Notes under the pieces: generated by a model
What the model saw: only the letters and a program-made list of their open reading frames with translations
Database searches by the model: none
Told to the model about the DNA's origin: nothing
From: Silicimonas sp.
Lineage (GTDB): Bacteria > Pseudomonadota > Alphaproteobacteria > Rhodobacterales > Rhodobacteraceae
DNA length: 41,627 nt
Assembly: GCA_022820365.1 (NCBI GenBank)
Contig: JAJEFO010000072.1
Location: forward strand, 1 to 41,627
Direction: 5' to 3'
Shown: positions 16,214-24,297 of the stretch, piece after piece
Layout of the letters: every line of letters starts with the position of its first letter
Position numbering within the stretch: position 1 is the first letter of the stretch
Translations under genes and position numbers: made by a program

Positions 16214-17482
16214 TCACCAGCCCTTCTTGGGATAGTTGAGCGGTGAAGTCTTGAACTCATTCGTCGGGTAGACGAACTGAAGCTCTCCGCCATTCCACTG
16301 CGCAACCATGAACGGCTTGTCGATCGGCAGACCGACAGAATCCCAGTTGAACGCGCCCAGAATGGTGCGGACGGGATCGCTGGACGTACGCGCAGCCAGC
16401 CATGCGCCCATCTTGTCGTTGTCGGCTTCACCCGCGCCACGAATTGCCTGCTCGATGCCCTGGCACACTGCGAAAGGGATCGCCGCATCTTCGTCCGGGG
16501 CAAATCCGTTGCGCTCGGTGAACTCGGCCACGAAATCGGCATTGCTGAACGGCTCGCCCGCGAGTTCGCCCACATACGGTGCATCTGGGTGCCACGACGT
16601 GTGCATGAGGATGGCTTCCGAGGCCTCCTGGGTGCCCTCGTAAAACTCAACCTGCGTACCCTGACTGTAGTAGACCATCTTTGGTTCTGCACGAACGGTC
16701 TTCAAAGCACGGGTCAACTGCACGGCCTCTTCTGCGCTTGCGCTCAGCGCGATGATGAGTTCGGCGCCCGAGCGCTTGATGGAGTTTGCAAGGTTCAGCC
16801 AGTCATTGAAGCCTTCCTCCGGCCACTTTTCGGTGTAGACGACCTCGATGCCAGCGTCGGCCAGATATCCCGGCGCCAGGTCGGTAACTTCGCCGCCGGT
16901 CGCGGGATCCATCACCTTCAGACCCAGGAATCCGGTCTCGACGGCGTTCGCGAAGAAGTCGTCCGCCGACACGACGGCAGCGGTCTTCGGACGATCCGCC
17001 TCGTCGACCAGGTCGCTGATGAGACCTTGCAGCGACGAACCAACATATTCGGCCGCGTTCGGCTGGAAATAGAAGATGTTCTTGTGGCCTTGGGTATAGA
17101 TCCGCAAGGCGCCACCAGCCGGGACGGGATGCACCAAGCCGTTCTTTGCAAGAATATTTGCGACCGGGAAAGTCAGGCGCGACGAGAACGTGCCGAATAC
17201 CGCGTTGACGCCATCGACGTTGATGAACCGCTCATACTGTGCGATTGCGGTGGCCGGATCCGACCGGTTGTCCGACATGATCAGTTCGAGCTGCTCGCCA
17301 TTGATGCCGCCACGTTCGTTGATCATGTCAACGCAAAGCTGGTAGCCTTGTTCGTGCTTTGCGCCAGCGATCGAGAACGCACCTGTCAATGGCAGCGACG
17401 TGCCGATCTTGATTTCAGCTACCGCAGCCGACGCGATCAGAGCCGCAGCAGCCGAACTCGCAAGCAATTTTCCTAGTTTCAT
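16214..17482 (-). CDS. Liv-type ABC importer periplasmic binding protein (importer 1)
   Basis: A 422-residue type-1 periplasmic binding protein (LivK/AmiC fold). Signal peptide MKLGKLLASSAAAALIASAA is cut near AVA-EIKIG. The mature protein begins IKIGTSLPLTGAFSIAGAKH and contains MINERGGINGEQLELIMSDN, a family hallmark. The ATG at 17482 has GGGAGGT nine bases upstream. Family members bind amino acids, amides, urea or aromatic acids such as benzoate and cinnamate derivatives; the ligand cannot be assigned. It precedes livGFHM in an unusual K-first order, with enzyme genes on both sides. Confidence 0.93.
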   Translation of the reverse strand: MKLGKLLASSAAAALIASAAVAEIKIGTSLPLTGAFSIAGAKHEQGYQLCVDMINERGGINGEQLELIMSDNRSDPATAIAQYERFINVDGVNAVFGTFSSRLTFPVANILAKNGLVHPVPAGGALRIYTQGHKNIFYFQPNAAEYVGSSLQGLISDLVDEADRPKTAAVVSADDFFANAVETGFLGLKVMDPATGGEVTDLAPGYLADAGIEVVYTEKWPEEGFNDWLNLANSIKRSGAELIIALSASAEEAVQLTRALKTVRAEPKMVYYSQGTQVEFYEGTQEASEAILMHTSWHPDAPYVGELAGEPFSNADFVAEFTERNGFAPDEDAAIPFAVCQGIEQAIRGAGEADNDKMGAWLAARTSSDPVRTILGAFNWDSVGLPIDKPFMVAQWNGGELQFVYPTNEFKTSPLNYPKKGW

Positions 17483-17553
17483 TGGGTTTACCTCCCTTTC
17501 AAGTTTGTCATTGCAGGCGTCACATGTATCGAACGCCAACTCAGGTTCGCCCC

Positions 17554-18519
17554 TCACTCAGCGGCCTGGGGCAGTTCCAGTCCGGTGGGATAAGGGCTGT
17601 CTTCGCTCTCGAGTTCAATGCCTGCTGCCAGCGCGACAGTCTCGAGAAGCGCAGAAAAATCCTCTTCCAGATAGGCCGCCGGATCGTCCTTGAGCGCCGC
17701 CGCTCCGAAATGGGCCTGCAGCGCTTCGCGGGTTGCCGCCGTCACCGGCATCGGCACGTTGAGTTCACGCCCGGATGCCAGACCCAGGTCAAGATCCTTG
17801 CGGAGGAGCGCCGGCGTGAAAGTCGTTGTCCAGTCCAGGTTGACGAATGCGTTGGTCTTGTAGCGCGTGAATATCGACCCCATGACCGAGTTGTTCATGA
17901 AATCGAGAAACGCCCGGCGCGGCACTCCTGCCCTCTGCGCGAGGATTGTGATTTCAGCCAGGTTCTGGGTCACCACGCCCAGCATCACGTTATGCGCAAT
18001 CTTGCAGAATCGCGCCAGTTCGCCCTCGCCGACATAGGAGACGCCATTGGCTGCGACGGTAGCGATGATGTCTTCGACCCTGTCGAATGCCGCCCTTGGT
18101 CCCGAAGCAACGGCGCTCAACTTGCCTGCCTTCACGCATTTGCCATTCCCGCTGACGGGCGAGCAAACGAGTTCCGCCCCCTTTTCGGCAAGCCGCAAAC
18201 GAATCTCCGCCGACTCCTCGACACCGATCGAGGAGCAATCGAGGAATATCCCTGGCACGCCGTTTCCGGCAAGCACACCATTCTCGCCTAAGCAGAGCGC
18301 CTCGACGTCCTTGCCAGTCGAGACCATTGTCGCCAGCACATCGACGCCAGCCAGATCCGGCGGACTGTCGACAAGCGTCGCACCCTTCTCCTCCAAAGGT
18401 TCCGCCTTCGAACGCGTTCGATTCCAGACCTTGACGTCATAGCCGGCATTCACCAGCCGCTCCGCCATCGGGAAGCCCATGCGCCCCATGCCGATCCAAC
18501 CAATGGTGGGTTTTGTCAT
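17554..18519 (-). CDS. Beta-hydroxyacid dehydrogenase (3-hydroxyisobutyrate/tartronate-semialdehyde reductase family)
   Basis: A 321-residue NAD(P)-dependent dehydrogenase. The N-terminal Rossmann motif GMGRMG (10-15) follows IGWI, and the substrate motif CSPVSGNGKCVKAGKL lies at about 119-133. The catalytic Lys is probably 173 in CKIAHNVML; most relatives have KxxNN, so His176 is a small deviation. The ATG is 12 bases after the OsmC stop, with GGGAGAACAGG upstream. It should oxidise a beta-hydroxyacid or reduce a semialdehyde. It is second in the LacI-controlled operon. Confidence 0.9.
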   Translation of the reverse strand: MTKPTIGWIGMGRMGFPMAERLVNAGYDVKVWNRTRSKAEPLEEKGATLVDSPPDLAGVDVLATMVSTGKDVEALCLGENGVLAGNGVPGIFLDCSSIGVEESAEIRLRLAEKGAELVCSPVSGNGKCVKAGKLSAVASGPRAAFDRVEDIIATVAANGVSYVGEGELARFCKIAHNVMLGVVTQNLAEITILAQRAGVPRRAFLDFMNNSVMGSIFTRYKTNAFVNLDWTTTFTPALLRKDLDLGLASGRELNVPMPVTAATREALQAHFGAAALKDDPAAYLEEDFSALLETVALAAGIELESEDSPYPTGLELPQAAE

Positions 18520-18531
18520 CCTGTTCTCCCG

Positions 18532-19038
18532 TTAAGCGACCATGGTGCCAGCAACGCCGGCATCACGGATCCAGATCATCTCGATTCGGACACCTGCGTC
18601 CTTGATCAGATTGAAGACCGGGCACCGCGCCTCCGTTTCCTCGACGACGTTCGTCAACCGCGCTTGACTATCTTGGGTGCGCACGCGCGCCTCGACTTTG
18701 ACCGTCTGGAAGTGAGGCACGACCCCGCGCATCCCGGAACGCCCGCGGATGTCGATGGTGAGGGCCGCGTCGAATTCGATGCCTTCGTATTCAAAGCCCA
18801 TCTCACGGGCCGTGCGGCCGAACGTGACCGCCTCGCACCCGCACAGCGATGCCAGGACACCGGTAAGCGGCGTGGGACCCTTGTCGGATCCGCCGTGCGC
18901 GACCGGCTCGTCAAAGGTCAACTCGCCCAGGTCTCCGAAATTTACGACGGTGGCGAGTGACCCGTCGTTGGACACCGACAATGCCTTGCGGCGGATGACC
19001 GGCTTCGAAAAATCCCTTTTGTCAACGACGCTTGCCAT
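18532..19038 (-). CDS. OsmC/Ohr family protein
   Basis: A 168-residue OsmC-fold protein. LASLCGCEAVTFGRTA holds Cys66 and Cys68, and EARCPVFNLI holds Cys139. One of the first pair together with Cys139 would be the peroxidatic/resolving pair of OsmC thiol peroxidases. It is the first gene of the 14-gene operon, beginning about 60 bases downstream of the LacI-type operator. Its role is probably removal of organic hydroperoxides or handling of a thiol-reactive intermediate during catabolism. Which of Cys66/Cys68 is active is uncertain. Confidence 0.88.
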   Translation of the reverse strand: MASVVDKRDFSKPVIRRKALSVSNDGSLATVVNFGDLGELTFDEPVAHGGSDKGPTPLTGVLASLCGCEAVTFGRTAREMGFEYEGIEFDAALTIDIRGRSGMRGVVPHFQTVKVEARVRTQDSQARLTNVVEETEARCPVFNLIKDAGVRIEMIWIRDAGVAGTMVA

Positions 19039-19089
19039 CCAACGGGGCCCTGTCGGTTCGTGTTTCGCTTGGCGAGATCAATGATTTGC

Positions 19090-19101
19090 GCAAACGATTG
19101 C
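19090..19101. promoter_or_regulatory. LacI-family operator at the osmC operon start site
   Basis: GCAAACGATTGC matches the inferred consensus GCAAACGTTTGC at 11 of 12 positions. It lies just downstream of the predicted -10 (19110-19105) of the minus-strand promoter, overlapping the expected start of transcription, which is the classic position for repression. Its reverse complement, GCAATCGTTTGC, is identical to the site before oppA at 29288-29299. The identity extends one base further as TGCAATCGTTTGC. Confidence 0.75.
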
Positions 19102-19104
19102 ATG

Positions 19105-19133
19105 ACCGTAGCGTCTTTGTTTCCATCGGTCAA
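19105..19133 (-). promoter_or_regulatory. Predicted sigma70 promoter of the 14-gene osmC-to-E2 operon
   Basis: On the minus strand, -35 TTGACC (19133-19128) and -10 TACGGT (19110-19105) are separated by exactly 17 bases. The start of transcription would fall about 60 bases before the osmC ATG, inside the operator at 19090-19101. No other equally good promoter was noticed in the divergent region for this direction. Confidence 0.6.
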
Positions 19134-19143
19134 GTTTCTTTCC

Positions 19144-19155
19144 GCAACCGTTTGC
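19144..19155. promoter_or_regulatory. LacI-family operator at the lacI promoter
   Basis: GCAACCGTTTGC matches the inferred consensus at 11 of 12 positions. It lies 54 bases from the 19090 site, about five helical turns, so one tetramer could loop the two. It is upstream of the osmC -35 and overlaps the predicted -35 of lacI, which suggests autoregulation. Confidence 0.7.
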
Positions 19156-19180
19156 ATCGGGGGCCAAAGAGCGGTATAAC
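19152..19180 (+). promoter_or_regulatory. Candidate promoter of lacI
   Basis: TTGCAT (19152-19157) and TATAAC (19175-19180) are separated by 17 bases on the plus strand. The -10 is strong and the -35 weak. The -35 overlaps the operator at 19144-19155. The lacI GTG at 19206 lies about 20 bases past the expected start site. Confidence 0.45.
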
Positions 19181-19205
19181 CTTCTGCAATGCTTTGGCCA
19201 GGAAT

Positions 19206-20282
19206 GTGAAGAAAAGCGTTACGATCAAGGATGTTGCGAGAGAGACCGGCGTACATGTCGCAACGGTCTCGCGAGCGCTGTCGCCGAACGCGCGCGCTCT
19301 GCTGTCAGCGGAAGTCGTGGCGAAGATCCGCGAAACGGCCAATGCCATGGGATACCGGCCGAATCGCATTGCCGCCGGGCTCAGGACCCGTCGGACCATG
19401 ACCGTGGGCGTCATGATCCCTGACATCACCAACACCCTGTTTCCGCCGATCGTGCGCGGAATGGAAGCTGCACTGGAGCCCGCCGGATACGCATCGATCC
19501 TGGTCAACACGGACAATGATCCCGATCGTGAAGCGCGCCTGTTCGACGTGCTGCTGCAACGAGGCGTTGACGGCATCATCGATGCAGCCGTCACCCACAT
19601 GGATCCGCATCTGGAGCGCATCTCCCGGGAAGTTCCGATTGTCACGGCGAACCGAATGGTGGAGGGCTCCGGAATTCCCTCGGTCATCAACGATGACGCG
19701 GGCGGAATCCGAATGATGATGCAGAAGCTCCACGATGCCGGACACCGAAACATCGGCCACATCGCGGGGCCAAAGGACTTGTCGACCGGCATTCAGCGAC
19801 GAGAGGCGTTTGAGGCCGCAGCGAAAGGTCTCGACCTCAAGGTGTCAGACACCGCCATGGTCGTGGCCGAGCGCTACAACGAGGACGAAGGCAACCGCTG
19901 CGCCTTGTCCGCATTGGAAAACTCCCCGGACATGACCGCCCTGCTCTGCGCCAATGATCGCTTGGCGATCGGCGCCGTCGATGCAGTCGCGTCTCTGGGA
20001 CTGAAGTGCCCCGAGGACATCTCGGTGACGGGGTTCAATGACATTCCGTTTCTCGACATGATTCCGCCGGGACTCACCACCGTGCAGATACTGCAATTCG
20101 ACGTCGGCCGCATCGCGGCCGAAATCCTTCTGAAGCGCATGACCGAGCCTGACGCACGCGTGCCCGAAACGACGATCATGCCGGTGTCGATCATCGAGCG
20201 AAACAGCATCGCGCCTCCCAGGTCCGGTCGCGGCAGCAAGACACGTACCGCCAGGCAGTCGCGCAAGAAGACGCAAGGGTGA
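19206..20282 (+). CDS. LacI-family transcriptional regulator
   Basis: A 358-residue regulator. The helix-turn-helix reads VTIKDVARETGVHVATVSRA (residues 5-24) with the YRPN hinge entry after it. The ligand-binding core starts TVGVMIPDITNTLFPPIVRG and holds DDAGG and the late GFNDIPF motif. The start is taken as GTG 19206, giving the canonical (M)KKSVTIKDVA beginning; AGGA is only two bases upstream, so translation may be weak. A longer frame from TTG 19032 has no homology. It lies divergent from the 14-gene operon, four bases before the amidohydrolase gene. It probably represses the two promoters carrying its palindromes until an intermediate binds. The C-terminus has a basic tail rich in Arg/Lys. 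Confidence 0.92.
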   Translation: MKKSVTIKDVARETGVHVATVSRALSPNARALLSAEVVAKIRETANAMGYRPNRIAAGLRTRRTMTVGVMIPDITNTLFPPIVRGMEAALEPAGYASILVNTDNDPDREARLFDVLLQRGVDGIIDAAVTHMDPHLERISREVPIVTANRMVEGSGIPSVINDDAGGIRMMMQKLHDAGHRNIGHIAGPKDLSTGIQRREAFEAAAKGLDLKVSDTAMVVAERYNEDEGNRCALSALENSPDMTALLCANDRLAIGAVDAVASLGLKCPEDISVTGFNDIPFLDMIPPGLTTVQILQFDVGRIAAEILLKRMTEPDARVPETTIMPVSIIERNSIAPPRSGRGSKTRTARQSRKKTQG

Positions 20283-20286
20283 CGAA

Positions 20287-21252
20287 ATGGATCAGCCGAA
20301 ATCTCACGGAGTCATCGCAGTTGAAGAGCATTTCATGCACGCCGCGCTGACCGAGCATTTCGCAGCCGCCGCGCGCCAGCAGCCGGCGCCACTCATTGAC
20401 CGCCTCTACGACTTCGTCGGCATCCGACTTGACGAGATGGACGAGGCAGGAATCGACATGCAGGTTCTGTCGCACCAGTCTCCGGGCAGCCAGCGCCTTG
20501 CGGATGATGTCGCAACCGAGGCTTGCCGCTCCGTGAACGATGCGCTCGCAGCCGTGATCGCCGAAACGCCAGACCGTTTCCAGGGCTTTGCGATGGTTCC
20601 CACGATGCTGCCCGATGCCGCGGCGGACGAGCTCCAGAGAGCGGTCGAGGAACTTGGGCTCAGAGGTGCGATGATCCACGGGATGAGTCGCGGCGAGATG
20701 ATCGATGGCGAAGCCTACTGGCCGATTTTCGCCCGCGCCGAGAAGCTGGACGTTCCGATCTACCTCCACCCTGCTCTGCCCGACAAGGAGGTCACGGCCC
20801 GCTACTACGCGCCCTACGACGAATCCCACCCAATGTTCACGCGCGCCGCGTGGGGTTTCGGAGTGGAGGCCGGAACCCAAGCCATCCGGTTGATCCTCTC
20901 AGGTGTTCTTGACCGGCACCCGGACCTGAAGATCATTCTTGGCCACTTGGGCGAGGCACTGCCCTTCTGGATGCCGCGGATCGACGAAAGTCTCCGGCGA
21001 ACCGGCGGAACGCCGGTCGACTTCATCGCCGCCTTCCGCCGGAACTTCTGGATCACCACCAGCGGATTCTTTGCAGACGACGCGCTCCTGCTCTGCCTGA
21101 AGACGCTCAAGCTCGAACGGATCCTTTTCGCGGTCGACTGGCCCTACGCAGACAACAGGAAAGGGGTCGACTGGCTGCGTGAAGCACCCGTGGATGACGT
21201 GACCCGGAACGCGATATTCTCTGGCAACGCGAAACAGCTTCTAGGCCTTTGA
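20287..21252 (+). CDS. Amidohydrolase family decarboxylase-like protein (ACMSD/gamma-resorcylate decarboxylase type)
   Basis: A 321-residue TIM-barrel metal enzyme. The start motif AVEEHFM supplies Glu14, followed by His161 (YLHPALP), His220 (LGHLGEALPFW) and Asp284 (FAVDWPYAD). These are the ligands and catalytic acid positions of the ACMSD/resorcylate decarboxylase branch. The motif LGHLGEALPFW is especially typical of the 2,3-dihydroxybenzoate/resorcylate decarboxylases. It is translated right after LacI with a four-base spacer, so it is co-regulated. The probable reaction is non-oxidative (de)carboxylation of a hydroxyaromatic acid, or hydrolysis of a related ring compound. This is the best single hint of an aromatic substrate here. 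Confidence 0.88.
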   Translation: MDQPKSHGVIAVEEHFMHAALTEHFAAAARQQPAPLIDRLYDFVGIRLDEMDEAGIDMQVLSHQSPGSQRLADDVATEACRSVNDALAAVIAETPDRFQGFAMVPTMLPDAAADELQRAVEELGLRGAMIHGMSRGEMIDGEAYWPIFARAEKLDVPIYLHPALPDKEVTARYYAPYDESHPMFTRAAWGFGVEAGTQAIRLILSGVLDRHPDLKIILGHLGEALPFWMPRIDESLRRTGGTPVDFIAAFRRNFWITTSGFFADDALLLCLKTLKLERILFAVDWPYADNRKGVDWLREAPVDDVTRNAIFSGNAKQLLGL

Positions 21253-21436
21253 TCCGGTTGCAATCGCTCCGCGCTCGCGTCTGTGAGTTCGCCGCAATTT
21301 GCGTCCTCGGTCCAATAGCTCGGCGGCAAGGCAACTCGACTGTGACCGCCTTGAACTTCACGCCAGCCACCGCCCCAGCAATTCTTGCATTCGGTCGCAT
21401 GGCTTCCCAGGCCGGCAGTCCGCGATTTCCGGAGCA

Positions 21437-22132
21437 TCATGCCGCGACCCCGTTCGTCACATGACATGCAGGTTCTCCCTGCAAGAGCACGCGAGCGACA
21501 TTGTTCCAAGCCTCCGCAAACAGGCTTGCCCATGCCTGCCGGGTTACGCCCGCGATGTGCGGCGTCAGGATCAAGCGCTGCGCGGCGATGGCGCTGAGGG
21601 TCAGAAGCGGATTGTCGGGCGCAGGCGGCTCGGTCGAATAGACGTCAACCACTGCCCCGCCGATCCGGCCAGCCTCCAACGCTTCCGCCAGCGCCGCCTC
21701 GTCCACGATCCCGCCTCGCGCGGCGTTCACGAGAATTGCACCCGGCTTCATCAAGCCAGTCTCTGCAGCGCCGATCAGCCCTCGGGTCCCGTCTTGCAGC
21801 GGCACGTGCAGCGTGACGATGGCAAGGCCGTCCTCAAGGTTATGGGCAATCGGCTTTTCCGTGTAGACGTGCTTGTCCGCTTTCGCGACTTGCAACGCAA
21901 CCGGGTAGTGCTGCTCGTTCGGGACGGTTAGCATCATGCCGTCGACGTCGTCGCGGGCGAGGATTTCGTCCAACGTTTCAGCGGAAGGAACACCCGTGTC
22001 GGCCTCGAACTTCATGCTATCCTCTACGGATCGGCTGTAGCCCGAGACAATTTCAATCTTGTCCGTGAGTTTCGAGGCGCGAGTGAGCACTCTCGCCCAT
22101 CTGCCAAGCCCGACGATTCCAGCCCTGACCAT
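21437..22132 (-). CDS. Chimeric dehydrogenase: Gfo/Idh/MocA N-terminus joined to D-2-hydroxyacid dehydrogenase C-terminus
   Basis: 231 residues. Residues 1-104 match the start of Gfo/Idh/MocA oxidoreductases: AGIVGLGRWARVL, VSGYSRS, DGMMLTVPNEQHYPVAL and the EKPIAHNLEDG motif. From about residue 106 the sequence becomes the second half of a D-2-hydroxyacid dehydrogenase nucleotide domain: VTLHVPLQDGTRGLIGA, MKPGAILVNAARGGIVDE (catalytic Arg), the STEPP Glu and TPHIAG (His). The junction is near base 21820 and in frame. The substrate domain of the Gfo protein and the front of the hydroxyacid dehydrogenase are both missing. The ATG is four bases after the hydrolase stop, last in the Opp operon. 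It looks like an in-frame deletion between two adjacent genes; whether it is functional is unknown. Confidence 0.85.
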   Translation of the reverse strand: MVRAGIVGLGRWARVLTRASKLTDKIEIVSGYSRSVEDSMKFEADTGVPSAETLDEILARDDVDGMMLTVPNEQHYPVALQVAKADKHVYTEKPIAHNLEDGLAIVTLHVPLQDGTRGLIGAAETGLMKPGAILVNAARGGIVDEAALAEALEAGRIGGAVVDVYSTEPPAPDNPLLTLSAIAAQRLILTPHIAGVTRQAWASLFAEAWNNVARVLLQGEPACHVTNGVAA

Positions 22133-22135
22133 TGT

Positions 22136-23038
22136 TCACCCCATTCGTTGCTTCAGCCAGCAAATGACGTGGTCGATGGCTTCGACCTGCACGTTGTCGA
22201 GTTCATATTCTCCGCCGTCGCCCCGGACCGGAAAGACGTAGCCGTGGCAATCGTGATCGTAGGAGACCCACTCGACATCCTTCCCGGCCTCTTCCATGAG
22301 TTCATAGGTCGTCCGGAAAATGCCCTGCAGATGATCGTCGTCACGGCCCATGACGAGAAAGGGCGTCCTGATCGTCGAGATCCGCAGCGAGGCTGTTTCC
22401 ATGTCGATGCGGCGACGGACCTTGTCGACCTCTGCCATCTGCATTTCCTCGATGTTGCGCAATCCGGTGTCCTCGTTGACAAACGCCGTGTCATCGGGGC
22501 GCAGCGCGAGGAACTCATGTGCCGCTGGTTCGCTGGCGACAGCGGCCGCAAGCCCGTGGTATTCGGACGCGATCTTCAGCGCCATCTCCCCGCCATGGCT
22601 CATGCCAATGACACCGATCCTGTCCTCGTCCACCCAAGGAAGCGTCTTCAGATAATCCGCAATCGCGATTTCATCTTCGTACTCCAAGGGTGAGCGACTG
22701 AACATCTCCCGACCCTGCCGCTTGTCGCGTATCATCTTGCCGCCGTTGTTGTAGCCAAGCTCGACTTCGGTCCTGTAACGCAGCCAGGCGCAAGCCATGC
22801 CCGCATCCGTGAGCTTGTCCATGGTATAGGCGCGGTTCCGAACGGCATTGCGGATCCAGCGCATGCCTTCTCCCCCGTTGCCCGCGGCCAGAAGCACCAT
22901 CGGGAACGGACCGTTGCCTTCGGGCATTCGCACGCCAATCGGGGCATAAAGCCCGTCCCAGACCTCGACATACATCAGATGCACGGCCTCGCCGTTCACC
23001 TCTTCGGTCATGTGGATATGTTCAGGATCCGTCGTCAT
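22136..23038 (-). CDS. Dienelactone-hydrolase/prolyl-oligopeptidase-like alpha/beta hydrolase
   Basis: A 300-residue hydrolase. The elbow GMSHGG gives Ser147, the acid is among Asp233-235 (VMGRDDDHLQG) and the His is 265 (DHDCHGYVF). MVLLAAGNGGEG carries the oxyanion loop. It begins at ATG 23038, overlapping the OppF stop (ATGA); upstream frame is OppF antisense noise. Being coupled to a peptide-type importer, it probably cleaves an ester, amide or acyl bond in the imported molecule. It has no signal peptide, so it is cytoplasmic. Confidence 0.85.
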   Translation of the reverse strand: MTTDPEHIHMTEEVNGEAVHLMYVEVWDGLYAPIGVRMPEGNGPFPMVLLAAGNGGEGMRWIRNAVRNRAYTMDKLTDAGMACAWLRYRTEVELGYNNGGKMIRDKRQGREMFSRSPLEYEDEIAIADYLKTLPWVDEDRIGVIGMSHGGEMALKIASEYHGLAAAVASEPAAHEFLALRPDDTAFVNEDTGLRNIEEMQMAEVDKVRRRIDMETASLRISTIRTPFLVMGRDDDHLQGIFRTTYELMEEAGKDVEWVSYDHDCHGYVFPVRGDGGEYELDNVQVEAIDHVICWLKQRMG

Positions 23039-24297
23039 GAGTTCTTCCAAGATGCAACCTCCTCCGGCGTTAGCACGCATGCCGCCATGCGGCCGTCGTC
23101 ACGAACGGTCAGTTCGACCTCGCCAACATCCTCGAACTCGATCTCGACCTTGGTGCCATCAAGGTTGAGCCGACGCATTGCCGCACGCATGGCCTCCGGC
23201 ACTTGCTCGGAGCGAACGGCCATTGAGAGCAGTCCTGCCGCTTCCTCGTTGTCAAAGGCGAGTTCGGCGGCAAATTCCGACGTTCTTTCAACACCGACCA
23301 AATGCTCGAACATCCCCGGTGCATCCTCGAGCCAGCGGACGATGTCATCGATCTCCCATCCGCAGGCGGAAGTTGCCAATTCGCATCGGGTATGGAAACG
23401 GCATCCTTGAGGTGGTCGTGCGGGATCGGGCACAGTGCCCTCAAGGCCCCGGATTTCGACATTGGCCTCCGCTTCCAGATCGGGTTTCGCCGCCATCAGT
23501 TCCCTCGTGTAGGGATGATGGGGCGAATCGAAGATTGCCTGCGTCTCGCCCGCCTCGGCAACCTTGCCGAGATACATGACGACGAGACGGTCCGCCATGT
23601 GACGTACCACTGACAGGTCATGCGTGACAAAGAGGTAGGCAAGGTTCCTTTCCTTCTGCAGATCGTTGAGGAGATTCAGGATCTGCGCCTGCACGGAGAC
23701 GTCGAGGGCGCTGGTCGGCTCATCCAGCACGATGATTTCAGGGTTCAGCGCAAGTGCCCGCGCAATCGAGATGCGCTGGCGCTGCCCGCCCGAGAATTGG
23801 TGCGGGTAGCGAAAAAGATGCTGCCGGCCAAGTCCGACCTGCTCGAGAAGCTCCACGACGCGCTCGACCAGATCGGCGCTAGCAGCTTCGTTGTAGACCT
23901 TGAGCGGACGCCCGACGAGGTCGATCACGAGGTGACGGGGGTTGAGCGAGGCGAAGCTGTCCTGGAAGACCATTTGGCAGTTACGGCGAAAGGTCTGCGC
24001 GGCCTTGCCTTCAAGCCGATCGATGCGGCGCATCTCTCCGTCCATGGAATAATGGACTCCGCCATCGGTCGGATCGGCAAGGGCGGCAATCACGCGTCCA
24101 AGCGTAGTCTTCCCGCAACCCGATTCCCCAACCAGGCCAACGGTTTCCCCGCGTCGGATGTCGAAAGACACGCCATCGACGGCCCGCACGTGGCCGACGA
24201 CCCGTTGCAGTGCGCCTTCGCGAATCGGATAGTGCTTCTTGACCTCGCGTACGGAGAGGATGAGGTCGTCAGCTTGCGGAGCAACTGCGGCCCTCAT
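23035..24297 (-). CDS. oppF: Opp/Dpp ABC importer ATPase, OppF type, with long C-terminal extension
   Basis: A 420-residue ATPase. It has Walker [10 protein letters not shown], signature FSGGQRQR, Walker [17 protein letters not shown] and the oligopeptide C-terminal motif ending [11 protein letters not shown] (near residue 305) with another Cys at about 312. OppF proteins usually end about 20-30 residues later. Here about 80 further residues follow, ending in an acidic beta-like segment ([20 protein letters not shown]). The ATG overlaps the OppD stop by four bases. It pairs with OppD. Confidence 0.92.
   Translation of the reverse strand: MRAAVAPQADDLILSVREVKKHYPIREGALQRVVGHVRAVDGVSFDIRRGETVGLVGESGCGKTTLGRVIAALADPTDGGVHYSMDGEMRRIDRLEGKAAQTFRRNCQMVFQDSFASLNPRHLVIDLVGRPLKVYNEAASADLVERVVELLEQVGLGRQHLFRYPHQFSGGQRQRISIARALALNPEIIVLDEPTSALDVSVQAQILNLLNDLQKERNLAYLFVTHDLSVVRHMADRLVVMYLGKVAEAGETQAIFDSPHHPYTRELMAAKPDLEAEANVEIRGLEGTVPDPARPPQGCRFHTRCELATSACGWEIDDIVRWLEDAPGMFEHLVGVERTSEFAAELAFDNEEAAGLLSMAVRSEQVPEAMRAAMRRLNLDGTKVEIEFEDVGEVELTVRDDGRMAACVLTPEEVASWKNS

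Noticed and set aside
21258-21272. GCAATCG-like sequence just after the amidohydrolase stop
   Set aside because: It matches too few positions of the operator and is in a convergent intergenic region with no promoter need.
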